A stretch of DNA of 64,000 bases, taken from assembly GCA_013215465.1 (NCBI GenBank), contig JABSOW010000024.1, forward strand, positions 1-64,000. The letters are read 5' to 3'. Below, piece after piece: positions 47,465-57,320 of the stretch. This stretch comes from Colwellia sp. (GTDB taxonomy: Bacteria; Pseudomonadota; Gammaproteobacteria; Enterobacterales; Alteromonadaceae). A program made the translations under genes and the position numbers. The notes below the pieces were generated by a model, which was not told the origin of the DNA, did not search any database, and saw nothing but the letters and a program-made list of their open reading frames with translations. How positions within the stretch are numbered: the first letter of the stretch is position 1; every line of letters starts with the position of its first letter.

Positions 47465-48835
47465 ATGAGTTCAATTTCTGCGGATACTGCTGAGAATACA
47501 ATAAAGATAAACTTTACCGATTTAGGTTTATCTGAGCCATTACTCAAAGCAGTACGTGACCAAGGTTACGACACACCTTCACCTATTCAGGCACAGGCAA
47601 TTCCAGCGGTTATTTCTGGTCGAGATGTCATGGCCGCGGCACAAACCGGTACGGGTAAAACTGCTGGCTTTACTTTACCTCTATTAGAAAAACTGTCACA
47701 AGGTGGTCGCCTTAATAAAAGCCCGGTAAAGCCAAATAATGTTAGAGCATTAGTGCTAACGCCTACCCGTGAATTAGCCGCGCAAGTGAGTGATAGCATT
47801 GCTACTTATGGAAAATACTTGAATTTACACTCTACTGTAGTCTTTGGTGGGGTTAAAATAAACCCGCAAATGATGCGTCTTCGACAGGGTGTTGATGTGC
47901 TTGTTGCCACGCCTGGGCGTTTAATGGATTTATGTAATCAAAAGGCAGTAAGGTTTTCACAGCTTGAAGTACTTATTTTAGATGAAGCCGATCGTATGCT
48001 TGATATGGGCTTTATTCGTGATATTAAAAAAATTATTTCCCTTTTACCTAAACAACGTCAAAATTTACTTTTTTCAGCAACATTTTCACCTGATATTCGT
48101 GCTTTAGCGAAAAGTATGGTGAATAACCCGTTAGAAATATCTGTTAACGCAGAAAACTCTACCGCCGAAAAGGTTACCCAGTGGTTGATGGCTGTTGATA
48201 AAAAGCGTAAACCTGCACTATTGACGCATTTGATCAAAGAAAACAACTGGCAACAAGTGTTAGTATTCACTAAAACTAAACATGGCGCTAATAAGCTTAC
48301 CAAACATTTAGAAGCGGAAGGGTTAACTGCAGCGGCAATTCATGGTAACAAGAGCCAAGGCGCACGTACCAAGGCACTGGCTTCTTTTAAAGACGGTAGA
48401 GTACAAGTTTTAGTGGCGACAGATATTGCCGCCCGTGGTATTGATATTGATTTATTGCCGCAAGTGGTTAATTTTGATTTACCAAATGTCCCTGAAGATT
48501 ATGTACATCGTATCGGTCGCACGGCACGTGCAGGTAATACTGGCCAAGCGGTGTCACTAGTCTGTAATGATGAGTTAAAATTGTTGTGGGATATTGAGAA
48601 TGTAATACAGCAACATATTGAACGTAAAGTCTTAGATAAATTCATACCAGTGAATGAACTAGGTGAGTCTCGTGCGATTAGATCATTAAAAGCGAAAAAG
48701 CCAAATAATGCTAATAAAAAGAAGGTTGAACATAAAGATGGTCAACATTTAAGTAAGGGTCATAAACCTCAATCAAACAATGGTAATAAAAAACGTCGTT
48801 CAAGACCAAGTAACAATAAAAGTGATAACCGTTAA
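47465..48835 (+). CDS. rhlE: DEAD-box ATP-dependent RNA helicase, RhlE type
   Basis: A 456-aa helicase with all core motifs in order: the Q motif [14 protein letters not shown], motif [10 protein letters not shown], Ia [37 protein letters not shown], and [12 protein letters not shown]. The C-terminal 65 residues are a low-complexity basic Lys/Asn/Arg-rich RNA-binding tail, as in RhlE. Helicases of this group help RNA turnover and ribosome assembly, often in the cold. Separate promoter after the secF terminator. Confidence 0.9.
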   Translation: MSSISADTAENTIKINFTDLGLSEPLLKAVRDQGYDTPSPIQAQAIPAVISGRDVMAAAQTGTGKTAGFTLPLLEKLSQGGRLNKSPVKPNNVRALVLTPTRELAAQVSDSIATYGKYLNLHSTVVFGGVKINPQMMRLRQGVDVLVATPGRLMDLCNQKAVRFSQLEVLILDEADRMLDMGFIRDIKKIISLLPKQRQNLLFSATFSPDIRALAKSMVNNPLEISVNAENSTAEKVTQWLMAVDKKRKPALLTHLIKENNWQQVLVFTKTKHGANKLTKHLEAEGLTAAAIHGNKSQGARTKALASFKDGRVQVLVATDIAARGIDIDLLPQVVNFDLPNVPEDYVHRIGRTARAGNTGQAVSLVCNDELKLLWDIENVIQQHIERKVLDKFIPVNELGESRAIRSLKAKKPNNANKKKVEHKDGQHLSKGHKPQSNNGNKKRRSRPSNNKSDNR

Positions 48836-48851
48836 TCATTAATCGTTATAA

Positions 48852-48875
48852 GAGTTAGCCAGCCTTGGCTAACTC
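48852..48875. repeat. 10-bp stem hairpin at the left end of the IS630 remnant
   Basis: GAGTTAGCCA and TGGCTAACTC form a perfect 10-bp stem around GCCT. It overlaps the transposase stop codon and carries the TTAGCCAGC end sequence that recurs inverted at 49958-49966. There is no T tract, so it is more likely an IS-end structure than an rhlE terminator. Confidence 0.55.
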
Positions 48876-49946
48876 AGGTTTAACAATGAAATTATTGAAT
48901 AACTGGAACACTTGCTCGGTGTGCTCGGTAATTTCACCCATGCCGATTATTAGTACCATGCTATAGGGCGGTAAGTAAATTAAGTCGATATTCAATATTT
49001 TCGCTTCATCTTTAACGATATCTGAACGGTGATAACCTGCTCCGTCTAATGCTAACTTTATCGTTCCACTTTCAAGGTGGTTTTTACGCACATTTTTAAG
49101 AAAATCAACAATTGCCTCGCCATTAACGGTTTTGTCATATTATTTGATAACCGAATTTTATAAATTACCTAATTCAATAGCACTAATACCAATCAGACTA
49201 ACTAAGTGATCTTTTTAAATGGTCTAAATACACAATAACATCGTTGATTTCAATCCCAATAGCCAGCTATTGCTCAATCAATCGCCTTGTTTTTGAAAAT
49301 TTATTCTCATTAAAATTTGAACCATTAATTAATCTGATTGGTATAACAATATTGATGCGAGAGCGGCTACCTGTCGTTTTTACCACTTTATCTTCACCTT
49401 TTCTTAACCCAACCTACCGTGATTTTGGTCGCTTGGGTTGGGTGAACAGTATCCATGAGTAATAAACGCTCATTAGGTGCGAGCGTTGATTTTAGTTGCT
49501 CGTAATACTCAATAAATTCGGCTTGTCTTTCTTTATCGAATTTATGAGGTACACCTTTGGGTTTTTTATAACTAAAATTATGCTGAAGCAACCATTTATT
49601 CAATCCTGATATTTGATAGATAATGGCATATTTTTCTTTAATATAAGCAGCTATTTGATGTGCGTGAAGATAAGTGACGTCAGATAAATGTTAGATGAGT
49701 TCTTTCGTTTGCTCATCCGTTAGATAACTGCCGGAGCCAGCACTATTTATCGTTAATTTTTCGCTTGTGAGATAATCATCAATATATCGAACAACACTAG
49801 TTTCATGTCTGCGTAATGCTTGAGCAATCATGGGTGTAGGCTAATTCTCATCGCGCAGTAAAATGGTGTTAATACGGTCACTTTCACGTTTACCACATGA
49901 TTTTTTGTGACGCGCTTCTAATACTTCTTTTCGCTAAACTTCATTA
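48855..49946 (-). pseudogene. IS630-family transposase, non-functional
   Basis: Reading leftward, the N-terminal helix-turn-helix part (EVLEARHKKSCGKRESDRIN, then MIAQALRRHETSVVRYIDDYL) runs into QISGLNKWLLQHNFSYKKPKG and the catalytic region LLLMDTVHPTQATK. After a frameshift comes KGEDKVVKTTGSRSRINIV, and beyond the inserted element SAIELGN, NGEAIVDFLKNV and LALDGAGYHRS with LNIDLIYLPPYS. At least three in-frame stops lie in the N-terminal part (TAG, TAG, TAA), with one +1 frameshift near 49395 and another stop near 49150. The usual PNLNPIE segment with the last catalytic acid is missing after PPYS. It cannot transpose on its own. Confidence 0.85.
49186..49344. mobile_element. MITE-like element nested in the IS630 transposase
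   Basis: A 159-bp non-coding insert with perfect 12-bp terminal inverted repeats (ATACCAATCAGA / TCTGATTGGTAT). It splits the transposase reading exactly between ...RINIV and SAIELGN..., so its limits are set by the interrupted gene. TA is present on both sides, as for Tc1/mariner-IS630 transposition. The ATACCAAT end recurs in the 48-bp element at 14361-14408. Confidence 0.8.
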
Positions 49947-50008
49947 ACTGAAGCCTAGCTGGCTAATTACTGTATAAAGTATTACTAGTTTTTTACTAAT
50001 ATTTATTT

Positions 50009-50803
50009 TTAAGAGGGTGAAAAATATCCTAAATTAGTCATGTGCTGTGTTGAAAAAACATCAATGACATTGCCGATAACAATCAAACTAGGAGGTTTGA
50101 TTTTGTGTGATTTTACTAAGGTCTCTAAGTTAGATAAAGTACCTTTTACCACTTGTTGATCAGTATGAGTGCCTTTGCGAATTAATGCAGCAGGCGTATC
50201 TTTATTTCGACCGGCATTAATTAGTTGTTCAATAATAATAGGTAAACTTTTTATGCCCATATAAAATATTATGGTTTGTTGGTCATCATTTAATGTATGC
50301 CAGGGTAAATCTAATGCACCATTGTCTTGCACATTGCCAGTAATAAAGGTGCAACTTCGGGCGACTTGTCGGTGAGTTAGCGGAATGCCGGCATAGCTTG
50401 TACAAGCAGAAGCCGCTGTCATGCCTGGGACAATGTGACAAGCAACGCCATTCGCTAATATAAATATTGCCTCTTCACTACCACGGCCAAAAACAAAGGG
50501 GTCACCACCTTTTAGTCTCAATACTTTTTTGCCTAATTTGGCATGTCTAACTAATAATTGGTTGATAGCATCTTGTGGTACACGGTGGTCTGCTTGCTTT
50601 TTGCCTACATATATTTTTTCGCATGTGCTAGGTAATAAAGCCATAATTTCTTCACTAACAAGGCGGTCGTAAATAACTATATCTGCTTGTTTAATAAAGC
50701 GAAATGCCTGTATGGTTAGTAAGTCAGCATCACCAGGGCCAGCACCAACTAAGGCGACTTCACCAGCAACGAAAGCTTGTTTCTTCATACCAATGTTTTT
50801 CAT
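50009..50803 (-). CDS. cobA: Uroporphyrinogen-III C-methyltransferase (SUMT)
   Basis: A 264-aa SAM-dependent enzyme methylating uroporphyrinogen III twice to precorrin-2, the entry to sirohaem and cobalamin. The family signatures are VALVGAGPGDADLLTIQA (N-terminus), IYDRLVS, KKVLRLKGGDPFVFGRGSEE and VVPGMTAA/GIPLTHR. No CysG-type dehydrogenase/ferrochelatase domain is fused, so precorrin-2 processing must be encoded elsewhere. AAGAGAT precedes the ATG. It lies after the suhB terminator and is probably expressed separately. Confidence 0.93.
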   Translation of the reverse strand: MKNIGMKKQAFVAGEVALVGAGPGDADLLTIQAFRFIKQADIVIYDRLVSEEIMALLPSTCEKIYVGKKQADHRVPQDAINQLLVRHAKLGKKVLRLKGGDPFVFGRGSEEAIFILANGVACHIVPGMTAASACTSYAGIPLTHRQVARSCTFITGNVQDNGALDLPWHTLNDDQQTIIFYMGIKSLPIIIEQLINAGRNKDTPAALIRKGTHTDQQVVKGTLSNLETLVKSHKIKPPSLIVIGNVIDVFSTQHMTNLGYFSPS

Positions 50804-50851
50804 TATCTCTTATCTACTTTTATTTATTAAGCTTAATACAAGAAAGAAAGC

Positions 50852-50876
50852 AAAAAAAGCGCCAATAGGCGCTTTT
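50852..50876 (-). terminator. Rho-independent terminator of suhB
   Basis: Read leftward, AAAAGCGCC-TATT-GGCGCTTTT is followed by further T residues (seven in a row counting the stem end). It lies 36 bp after the suhB stop and before the cobA start. Confidence 0.88.
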
Positions 50877-50911
50877 ATTAAATATAACGTATTCGTTAGC
50901 TTCTAGTATAG

Positions 50912-51715
50912 TTACTTACTTAACGCTTCACCTAGATGTGGGCGAATATCTTTTAATATTTCTTTTAATAAACCAGTGCTACTGGCGACAATGTTACCTG
51001 ATTTTGTATGATTATGACCACCAGTAAAGTCAGTTACTAAGCCGCCAGCTTCAATAACTAATAGCTCACCTGCTGCAGTATCCCAAGGTTTTAAACCAAT
51101 TTCAAAGAAACCATCTACTCGTCCTGAAGCGACGTAAGCTAAATCAAGTGCGGCAGAGCCAGCACGGCGCATATCAGATGTTTTTTCAAAAAGAGAGGTG
51201 AACATAGCCATATAAGCTTTGGTATGTTGTTTGTGCTTAAAAGGAAAACCAGTAGCCAAAATGGTTGGAGACAAATTTTTATGTGCTTTAACTCTAATAC
51301 GCATACTATTTAATTGCGCGCCTTTACCTCGACTAGCGGTGAATAACTCACCACGAATAGGATCGAAAATAACGGCTTGATCAAGTTTACCTTTTACTTT
51401 TAATGCAATAGAAACGGCAAAGTGAGGAATACCTTTAATGAAGTTAGTCGTGCCATCTAATGGATCAATTATCCATTGATAATCATCGTCACTGCCTGTT
51501 AATACACCAGACTCTTCACCTATTATGGTGTGTTCTGGATATGATTTACGAATAGTCTCAATAATTACTTGTTCAGCAGCAGTGTCAACACTAGTAACAA
51601 AATCGTTAGAGCCTTTTGATTCAATTTCAACTTTATCAAGTTGCTCAAAAGAACGAATAATAACTTTTCCTGCATTGCGCGCTGCGCGCACGGCAATATT
51701 TAGCATGGGATGCAT
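50912..51715 (-). CDS. suhB: Inositol-1-monophosphatase family protein SuhB
   Basis: A 267-aa Mg-dependent phosphatase that in E. coli also joins the rRNA antitermination complex. The metal site is visible as GEESG (motif 0), IDPLDGTTNFIKGIPHFAVSIAL (motif 1), and WDTAAGELLVIEAGG (motif 2). The frame opens earlier at 51781, but Met at 51715 (MHPMLNIAVRAARNAG) matches the family. It is divergent from trmJ, a conserved arrangement near iscR. An extended -10 promoter stands upstream. Confidence 0.95.
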   Translation of the reverse strand: MHPMLNIAVRAARNAGKVIIRSFEQLDKVEIESKGSNDFVTSVDTAAEQVIIETIRKSYPEHTIIGEESGVLTGSDDDYQWIIDPLDGTTNFIKGIPHFAVSIALKVKGKLDQAVIFDPIRGELFTASRGKGAQLNSMRIRVKAHKNLSPTILATGFPFKHKQHTKAYMAMFTSLFEKTSDMRRAGSAALDLAYVASGRVDGFFEIGLKPWDTAAGELLVIEAGGLVTDFTGGHNHTKSGNIVASSTGLLKEILKDIRPHLGEALSK

Positions 51716-51801
51716 AATAGAGTACCTATTTGTAAATGATTTTAAAAGAACGAAGTTGACCAGAGCACTATATAAAATCAAGGGCTAAATCAAGCGCGCG
51801 C

Positions 51802-51811
51802 AGTGTAGCAA
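51802..51811 (-). promoter_or_regulatory. Extended -10 promoter of suhB
   Basis: On the minus strand TTGCTACACT is immediately followed by GCGCGCGC. TGC-TACACT fits an extended -10, and the GC-rich discriminator matches that of the prfC promoter in this window, as expected for growth-rate-regulated translation-related genes. Confidence 0.5.
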
Positions 51812-52037
51812 AATACAACCCACTTGGCGATAGTATTCTTAAATAAAGCTAATGATAAATTTACCGTTCCTGAAAATTTTTCATATCTTTAATAGAAAAA
51901 TAGACTAATTTAAAATAAATTGCCAATAAGTATAGGTGCTAATTTAGCGTGTTTTTATTAAGCACAGCAGTAATCTTCTATGGTAGAATTATTGGATTAG
52001 AAGCGAGTTATAACTTAAGTATCCCATAGAGAAAAAA

Positions 52038-52898
52038 ATGTCAGATTCAGAGAATAATAAATTAGCAGGAAGTCTTTTAGACAAGGTTCGCATTGTTTTA
52101 GTTAATACGTCAGATTGTCGAAATATTGGTAGTGTAGCACGAGCAATGAAAACCATGGGGTTAAGCCAGTTGGTCCTGGTTGATCCCATTGAAATGCCTA
52201 ATGGTCAAGCGCAAGCGCTAGCAGCAGGAGCAACAGACGTTTTATCAAATGCAAAAGTTGTTAGTAGTTTAAGTGAAGCTATTGATGATTGTGGTTTAGT
52301 TATTGGTACTAGCGCTCGCTCTCGTACACTGCCTTGGCCTATGTTAGAACCACGTGGTTGCGGTGAGAAAATGATAACAGAAGCAAGCGAGTATCCTGTT
52401 GCATTAGTATTTGGCCGAGAAAGTAGTGGTTTAACTAATGACGAGTTACAACAGTGTCATTTTCATGTTCAGATACCGGCAAACCCTGACTATAGCTCGC
52501 TTAACCTTGCTATGGCAGTACAAACATTAAGTTACGAAGTTCGCACTAGCTACCTGCTGTCATTAGATGAAGACAAGCAAGAGTTCAGCACAGGTAATGG
52601 TACTTACATCGGAAAGAATGGCATAGGTAAAAAAACATTTAATGCCAAAAGCGAAGACAATGAACTTTACCCAGTGACTGAAGAAACAGAGCGTTTTTAT
52701 CAGCACTTTGATAATGCGCTTAAAGCGACGGGCTTTATTGGTGATAAACATCCAGGCCTAGTGATGACTAAGTTAAGACGTTTGTTTAATCGTGCGCGCC
52801 CTGATGTTAAAGAAATAAAAATGATGCGTGGTATTCTTGCCTCAATAGAAAGAGCTTCAATACACCGAGTTCCTGTTGAAAAGTCTAAGAATGAATAA
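52038..52898 (+). CDS. trmJ: tRNA (cytidine/uridine-2'-O-)-methyltransferase TrmJ
   Basis: A 286-aa SPOUT-class methyltransferase acting on position 32 of tRNA. The knot features are [21 protein letters not shown] (motif 1, about 20-40), [15 protein letters not shown] (motif 2) and [17 protein letters not shown] (motif 3). It is somewhat longer than E. coli TrmJ because of a linker rich in polar residues (about 180-215). Followed after 11 bp by cysE. The suhB-trmJ-iscR neighbourhood is conserved. Confidence 0.95.
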   Translation: MSDSENNKLAGSLLDKVRIVLVNTSDCRNIGSVARAMKTMGLSQLVLVDPIEMPNGQAQALAAGATDVLSNAKVVSSLSEAIDDCGLVIGTSARSRTLPWPMLEPRGCGEKMITEASEYPVALVFGRESSGLTNDELQQCHFHVQIPANPDYSSLNLAMAVQTLSYEVRTSYLLSLDEDKQEFSTGNGTYIGKNGIGKKTFNAKSEDNELYPVTEETERFYQHFDNALKATGFIGDKHPGLVMTKLRRLFNRARPDVKEIKMMRGILASIERASIHRVPVEKSKNE

Positions 52899-52909
52899 AA
52901 GGAAATACT

Positions 52910-53773
52910 ATGTTTAGCCGTACTATTGGCCGCATGAAAGAAGATATTAACAGTGTTTTTGATCGAGATCCTGCCGCGCGCACTACCTTTGAAGTATTGC
53001 TTAATTATCCTGGTTTACATGCTATCTGGATACATAGATTAAGTCACCGATTATGGTGTGCAAACTGGAAGTTAATCGCTAGATTAATATCAACCTTCTC
53101 ACGTTGGTTAACGGGGATTGAAATTCATCCTGGTGCTACTTTAGGTCGTCGTTTCTTTATTGATCACGGTATGGGGGTTGTTATTGGCGAAACGGCTGAA
53201 ATTGGTAATGATGTTACTTTGTACCACGGAGTTACGTTAGGCGGAACGAGTTGGAATTCAGGTAAACGCCATCCTACCTTAGCAGATAATGTGGTTATTG
53301 GTGCAGGAGCACAGGTACTTGGCCCTATTACTATAGGTAAAGGTGGTAAAGTGGGTTCAAACTCTGTTGTAGTAAAAGACTTACCTGAGAATGCCACTGC
53401 TGTTGGCATTCCTGCACGTATTGTTAACAGTAGTAATAGTAATTCTTTGCTTGATAACGACTTAGGTGAGAAACTTAATGTTAATTTAGGCAAAGACTCA
53501 CGCGATAAAGCGGCGAAAAAATTTGGTTTTGATGCTTATGCGGTATCAACTGATAATCCTGATCCAGTGGCTAAAGCGATAGGTCGTTTGCTTGATCATA
53601 TGCATTTAATGGACGATCGAGTGTCAAAGTTATGTAAGGAAGTGAATAATCTAGGTGGTGACGTTTGCCCTAAAGATCTACCTGAGCTTAGTGTTGGTGA
53701 ATTTGTTGAAGATGAAAAAGCGGCGGCTAAGCGCAGAGAAAGTAAAGTAGAGAGTTTTGATCCCGAGATATAA
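52910..53773 (+). CDS. cysE: Serine O-acetyltransferase
   Basis: A 287-aa enzyme making O-acetylserine, the cysteine precursor. The N-terminal helical part is followed by left-handed beta-helix hexapeptides: [30 protein letters not shown] holds the catalytic Asp-His, and [26 protein letters not shown] follows. The short type resembles the NifP/CysE form found next to isc genes in many proteobacteria. Its C-terminal tail (about 200-287) is acidic and unique. AGGA precedes the ATG. Its position supplies cysteine for the adjacent desulfurase pathway. Confidence 0.94.
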   Translation: MFSRTIGRMKEDINSVFDRDPAARTTFEVLLNYPGLHAIWIHRLSHRLWCANWKLIARLISTFSRWLTGIEIHPGATLGRRFFIDHGMGVVIGETAEIGNDVTLYHGVTLGGTSWNSGKRHPTLADNVVIGAGAQVLGPITIGKGGKVGSNSVVVKDLPENATAVGIPARIVNSSNSNSLLDNDLGEKLNVNLGKDSRDKAAKKFGFDAYAVSTDNPDPVAKAIGRLLDHMHLMDDRVSKLCKEVNNLGGDVCPKDLPELSVGEFVEDEKAAAKRRESKVESFDPEI

Positions 53774-53816
53774 GTATTCCCTTAAATAAACCCAATGAAT
53801 TGTAAATAAAATAGTA

Positions 53817-53841
53817 ATAGTTGACTAAAACACTCAACTAT
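53817..53841. promoter_or_regulatory. IscR type 1 binding site, distal
   Basis: A 25-bp dyad, left half ATAGTTGACT and right half ACTCAACTAT, fits the E. coli type 1 consensus (ATASYYGACT-N5-AGTCRRSTAT) with one mismatch. It lies about 175 bp before iscR. IscR with its [2Fe-2S] cluster should repress here. Confidence 0.7.
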
Positions 53842-53871
53842 TACTATTCGCTGTTAGATTATTAGTGTAGA

Positions 53872-53896
53872 ATACTTGAGTATATTACTCAGGTAT
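53872..53896. promoter_or_regulatory. IscR type 1 binding site, proximal
   Basis: A second 25-bp dyad, left half ATACTTGAGT and right half ACTCAGGTAT, fits the type 1 consensus with two symmetric changes (GACT to GAGT on both sides). It is spaced 55 bp from the first site. Two sites upstream of iscR imply autoregulation as in E. coli. Confidence 0.65.
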
Positions 53897-54015
53897 ATAT
53901 TTGACTATTTTGTAGGGATATGTAAAATTGCGCAAAATAATTACTCTTGTAAATATTTTCGCTCCTGTAAGGGTCTAAATAATTATTCAATGACATGTAT
54001 TAAATTGAGCACATT

Positions 54016-54507
54016 ATGAAACTAACCTCTAAAGGGCGTTATGCGGTGACAGCCATGTTAGATGTCACTATTCACGGTGCGTTAGGACCAGTATCATTAG
54101 CTGATATTTCTGAGCGACAAGGTATTTCTCTTTCGTATTTAGAGCAGTTATTTTCTAAATTACGTAAAGGCGGTTTAGTTAATAGTATTCGTGGACCTGG
54201 TGGCGGTTATCGCTTGGGTAAATGCTCAGCAGAAATTGCCGTAGCAGATGTTATTAGCGCTGTGAACGAGAGCGTGGACGCCACGAAGTGCCAAGGTAAA
54301 GGAAATTGCCAAGGTGGAGAACAATGCTTAACCCATTCTTTATGGGAAGGCTTGAGTGAGCGCATTGAAGAATTTTTGAAGAATATAACTTTAGCAGAGC
54401 TAGTCGCTAAAAATGATGTACAAGCAGTTTCTAAAAGACAAGATAATGTTTACAAACGCAGTAATAAAGAACAATCGTTACAAACAATTATTCCCATCAA
54501 TTTTTAA
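54016..54507 (+). CDS. iscR: Fe-S cluster-responsive transcriptional regulator IscR
   Basis: A 163-aa Rrf2-family regulator. The winged helix is [17 protein letters not shown] through [19 protein letters not shown] with the wing GPGGGYRLG. The cluster ligands are three cysteines and a histidine in [16 protein letters not shown] (about 93-108). It controls the isc operon through two type 1 sites upstream. First gene of iscRSUA-hscBA-fdx. Confidence 0.97.
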   Translation: MKLTSKGRYAVTAMLDVTIHGALGPVSLADISERQGISLSYLEQLFSKLRKGGLVNSIRGPGGGYRLGKCSAEIAVADVISAVNESVDATKCQGKGNCQGGEQCLTHSLWEGLSERIEEFLKNITLAELVAKNDVQAVSKRQDNVYKRSNKEQSLQTIIPINF

Positions 54508-54539
54508 AGAACATAGTATTAAGTGGAGAAAGAGAGCAA

Positions 54540-55754
54540 ATGAAGCTTCCTATTTATTTTGATTATTCAGCAACTACCCCTGTTGATAAACGCGTTGCGG
54601 AAAAAATGATGCAATATATGACTACCGATGGTCATTTTGGTAATCCTGCGTCACGTTCACACAAATTTGGTTGGCAAGCAGAAGAAGCTGTTGATATTGC
54701 TCGTAATCAAGTAGCTGAATTAATTAATGCTGACCCACGTGAAATTGTTTTCACTTCTGGTGCAACAGAATCTGATAACCTTGCAATTAAAGGTGCGGCT
54801 AATTTTTATAACAAAAAAGGTAAGCATATTATTACCTGTAAAACAGAGCATAAAGCTGTTTTAGATACGTGTCGTGAATTAGAACGCCAAGGTTTTGAAG
54901 TGACTTATCTTGCGCCTGAAGATAATGGTTTAATTGATTTAAATAAACTTGAAGCAGCGATGCGCGATGATACTATTTTAGTTAGTATTATGCATGTGAA
55001 CAATGAAATTGGTGTTATTCAAGATATCAGTGAAATTGGCGAAATGTGTCGTGCTCGTAAAATTATCTTCCATGTTGATGCAGCGCAAAGCGTCGGTAAA
55101 ATTAATATTGATATGCAGCATTTAAAGGTTGATTTACTGTCTATATCAGCACATAAAATGTATGGGCCCAAAGGTATTGGCGCTTTATATGTAAGCCGTA
55201 AACCACGTGTTCGTTTAGAAGCACAAACACATGGTGGTGGACATGAGCGTGGTATGCGTTCAGGCACCTTAGCGACTCATCAAATTGTCGGTATGGGTGA
55301 AGCTTGTAAACTTGCGAAAGAAGAAATGGCACAAGATCTTGCTCATGTTACGGCCATGCGTGACCGTTTATGGGCTGGCGTAAATAGCATGGAACAAGTA
55401 TTTGTTAATGGTGATTTTGACAAACGTTATCCTGGTAATTTAAATGTTAGCTTTAACTTTGTTGAAGGTGAATCATTAATTATGGCGTTAAAAGATTTAG
55501 CCGTATCCTCAGGTAGTGCTTGTACTTCAGCGAGCCTAGAGCCTTCATATGTATTACGTGCATTAGGGTTAAATGATGAAATGGCGCATAGCTCAATCCG
55601 TTTTAGTTTTGGTCGTTTCACCACGGCAGAAGAAATAGATTACGCTATCGAATTAATACAAAAATCTATTGGTCACTTACGTGACATGTCACCGCTTTGG
55701 GAAATGTTCAAAGACGGTATTGATTTAGACTCAATTGAATGGGCGGCACATTAG
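54540..55754 (+). CDS. iscS: Cysteine desulfurase
   Basis: A 404-aa PLP enzyme delivering persulfide sulfur from cysteine to IscU and other acceptors. [10 protein letters not shown] opens the fold, [16 protein letters not shown] holds the Schiff-base Lys, and [22 protein letters not shown] contains the mobile catalytic Cys. The C-terminus (DSIEWAAH) is the IscU-binding tail of the IscS type. GGAGAAAGAGAG precedes the ATG; 32 bp after iscR. Confidence 0.97.
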   Translation: MKLPIYFDYSATTPVDKRVAEKMMQYMTTDGHFGNPASRSHKFGWQAEEAVDIARNQVAELINADPREIVFTSGATESDNLAIKGAANFYNKKGKHIITCKTEHKAVLDTCRELERQGFEVTYLAPEDNGLIDLNKLEAAMRDDTILVSIMHVNNEIGVIQDISEIGEMCRARKIIFHVDAAQSVGKINIDMQHLKVDLLSISAHKMYGPKGIGALYVSRKPRVRLEAQTHGGGHERGMRSGTLATHQIVGMGEACKLAKEEMAQDLAHVTAMRDRLWAGVNSMEQVFVNGDFDKRYPGNLNVSFNFVEGESLIMALKDLAVSSGSACTSASLEPSYVLRALGLNDEMAHSSIRFSFGRFTTAEEIDYAIELIQKSIGHLRDMSPLWEMFKDGIDLDSIEWAAH

Positions 55755-55811
55755 TTCTTTACTTAAGATATTAAGGTAAATAAATAATGTACGCAGTTAG
55801 GAGAAAATATT

Positions 55812-56192
55812 ATGGCTTATAGCGAAAAAGTAATCGATCATTATGAAAATCCACGTAACGTTGGTTCTATGGATAAAAATGATCCATCAGTAGCGACAGG
55901 TATGGTTGGCGCACCAGCGTGTGGCGATGTAATGAGGTTACAACTAAAAATATCTAAAGATGGCATTATTGAAGATGCTAAATTTAAAACATACGGCTGT
56001 GGCTCTGCTATTGCTTCAAGTTCATTGGTTACTGAGTGGGTCAAAGGTAAGTCAATTGAAGAAGCTGGCAAAATTAAAAATACTGCCATTGCTGAAGAGT
56101 TAGCTTTACCGCCGGTAAAAATTCATTGCTCAATTTTAGCTGAAGATGCAATTAAAGCAGCGATTGAAGATTATAAGAGCAAGCAAGGCTAA
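55812..56192 (+). CDS. iscU: Fe-S cluster scaffold IscU
   Basis: A 126-aa scaffold. The three cluster cysteines are in GAPACGDVM, YGCGSAIASSS and KIHCSILAEDAIKAA, and the chaperone-recognition LPPVK precedes the last one. Clusters are assembled here from IscS sulfur and released with HscA/HscB. Confidence 0.97.
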   Translation: MAYSEKVIDHYENPRNVGSMDKNDPSVATGMVGAPACGDVMRLQLKISKDGIIEDAKFKTYGCGSAIASSSLVTEWVKGKSIEEAGKIKNTAIAEELALPPVKIHCSILAEDAIKAAIEDYKSKQG

Positions 56193-56238
56193 TAACTTTT
56201 GAACGTTGGGCTATAAAAGAATAAAGTGAGAAAGTAGA

Positions 56239-56562
56239 ATGTCAGTTACTATGACGCCAGAGGCAACAGAACGCGTTAAATCTTTTATGACTAACCGAGG
56301 TAAAGGCCTTGGTCTACGTCTAGGAATCAAAACTACGGGTTGCTCAGGTTTGGCTTATGTACTTGAGTTTGTCGATGATTTAAATGAAGGCGATAAAGTT
56401 TTTAACATTGAAGATGTAAAAATCATCATTGATGCCAAAAGCTTAGTTTACCTTGATGGCATTGAATTAGATTTCGTTAAAGAAGGTCTAAATGAAGGCT
56501 TTAAGTTCACCAATCCAAACGCCAAAGGTGAGTGCGGCTGTGGTGAATCATTCAATGTATAA
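56239..56562 (+). CDS. iscA: A-type Fe-S carrier IscA
   Basis: A 107-aa carrier with the three conserved cysteines in TTGCSGLAY (Cys35) and GECGCGESF (Cys99, Cys101). It passes clusters to apo-proteins. A dispersed repeat lies in the 160-bp spacer before hscB. Confidence 0.97.
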   Translation: MSVTMTPEATERVKSFMTNRGKGLGLRLGIKTTGCSGLAYVLEFVDDLNEGDKVFNIEDVKIIIDAKSLVYLDGIELDFVKEGLNEGFKFTNPNAKGECGCGESFNV

Positions 56563-56589
56563 TTTTTCTGTTTATCTCTTTGCTATTTT

Positions 56590-56660
56590 GCCCAGCTGCG
56601 GCGTTGAAAGTACTCATTGACTAGCGTCAACTCCGTGCTTTCGCCTTGCATCAGAACAAA
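56590..56660 (+). repeat. Dispersed repeat, copy 3 (iscA-hscB spacer)
   Basis: Core GTACTCATTGAC-TAG-CGTCAACTCCGTG with the CTTTCGCCTTGCA tail matches the two copies in the yajC-secD spacer. Its central dyad could form a small hairpin inside the isc transcript. Confidence 0.75.
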
Positions 56661-56722
56661 CTAGCATGGAGCTAAACATAAAATAGCTTAAGTTATTTTT
56701 AAATTTTAGAGCAAAAACTATT

Positions 56723-57250
56723 TTGAATTACTTCCAGTTATTCGACATTGAAGTTAGTTTTGATGTCGATTTAAATCATTTATCACAAACTTATCAAACC
56801 TTGCAAAAAACAGTTCACCCTGACAGGTTCGCTCATGCATCATCTCAAGATCAATTATTAGCTGTGCAAAAATCAGCTGAAATTAATGATGCTTATCAAA
56901 CATTGAAGCAACCACTAAAACGTGCTGAACACATATTAACACTGCGGGGTGCTGAGATGCCTAATGAGCAACAATCATTTAGTGATACCAGCTTTCTAAT
57001 GCAACAAATGGAGCTTAGAGAGATGCTTGCAGAGGTAAAGTTTGCCGATGATATTGAGGCAGCTTTTGAGCATGCTCAACAGACTTTAACTCAAGAATAT
57101 CAACAGCTCCTTGATGTTATGCACAAACAATTATTTGAAAATAATACCGCAGCAAATGCGTTAGCATGCGATAATTTACGAAAGTTAAAGTTTTACCAAA
57201 AACTAAATATTGAGGTTGATCGCCTCGAAGATAGTTTATTTGACGACTAA
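56723..57250 (+). CDS. hscB: Fe-S cluster co-chaperone HscB
   Basis: A 175-aa J-type co-chaperone that brings IscU to HscA. The J domain (about 1-75) contains HPD within QKTVHPDRFA, and the C-terminal three-helix bundle binds IscU. The J domain begins at the first residue (NYFQLFDIEV), and no ATG lies near it, so translation must start at the TTG at 56723, an uncommon start that would keep expression low. Confidence 0.93.
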   Translation: MNYFQLFDIEVSFDVDLNHLSQTYQTLQKTVHPDRFAHASSQDQLLAVQKSAEINDAYQTLKQPLKRAEHILTLRGAEMPNEQQSFSDTSFLMQQMELREMLAEVKFADDIEAAFEHAQQTLTQEYQQLLDVMHKQLFENNTAANALACDNLRKLKFYQKLNIEVDRLEDSLFDD

Positions 57251-57320
57251 TGAGTACCAATCACTTAGTTAAAAAACAGCATTATAGCGAAATTTACCTA
57301 CAACACTGAATTTATAAAAC

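Larger units (their letters stand above)
48847..49973 (-). mobile_element. Decayed IS630-family insertion sequence
   Basis: The element is bounded by related ends: TTAGCCAGCCTTGGC from 48855, and its inverted relative TTAGCCAGCTAGGC read leftward from 49966. TA dinucleotides lie close outside, as expected for IS630 target sites. It contains one minus-strand transposase reading of IS630/Tc1-mariner type, now broken in several places and split by a 159-bp MITE-like insertion. Exact edges are uncertain by a few bases. Confidence 0.75.

Noticed and set aside
53164..53493. 109-codon frame antisense to cysE
   Set aside because: Mirror of the hexapeptide-repeat coding sequence, not a gene.
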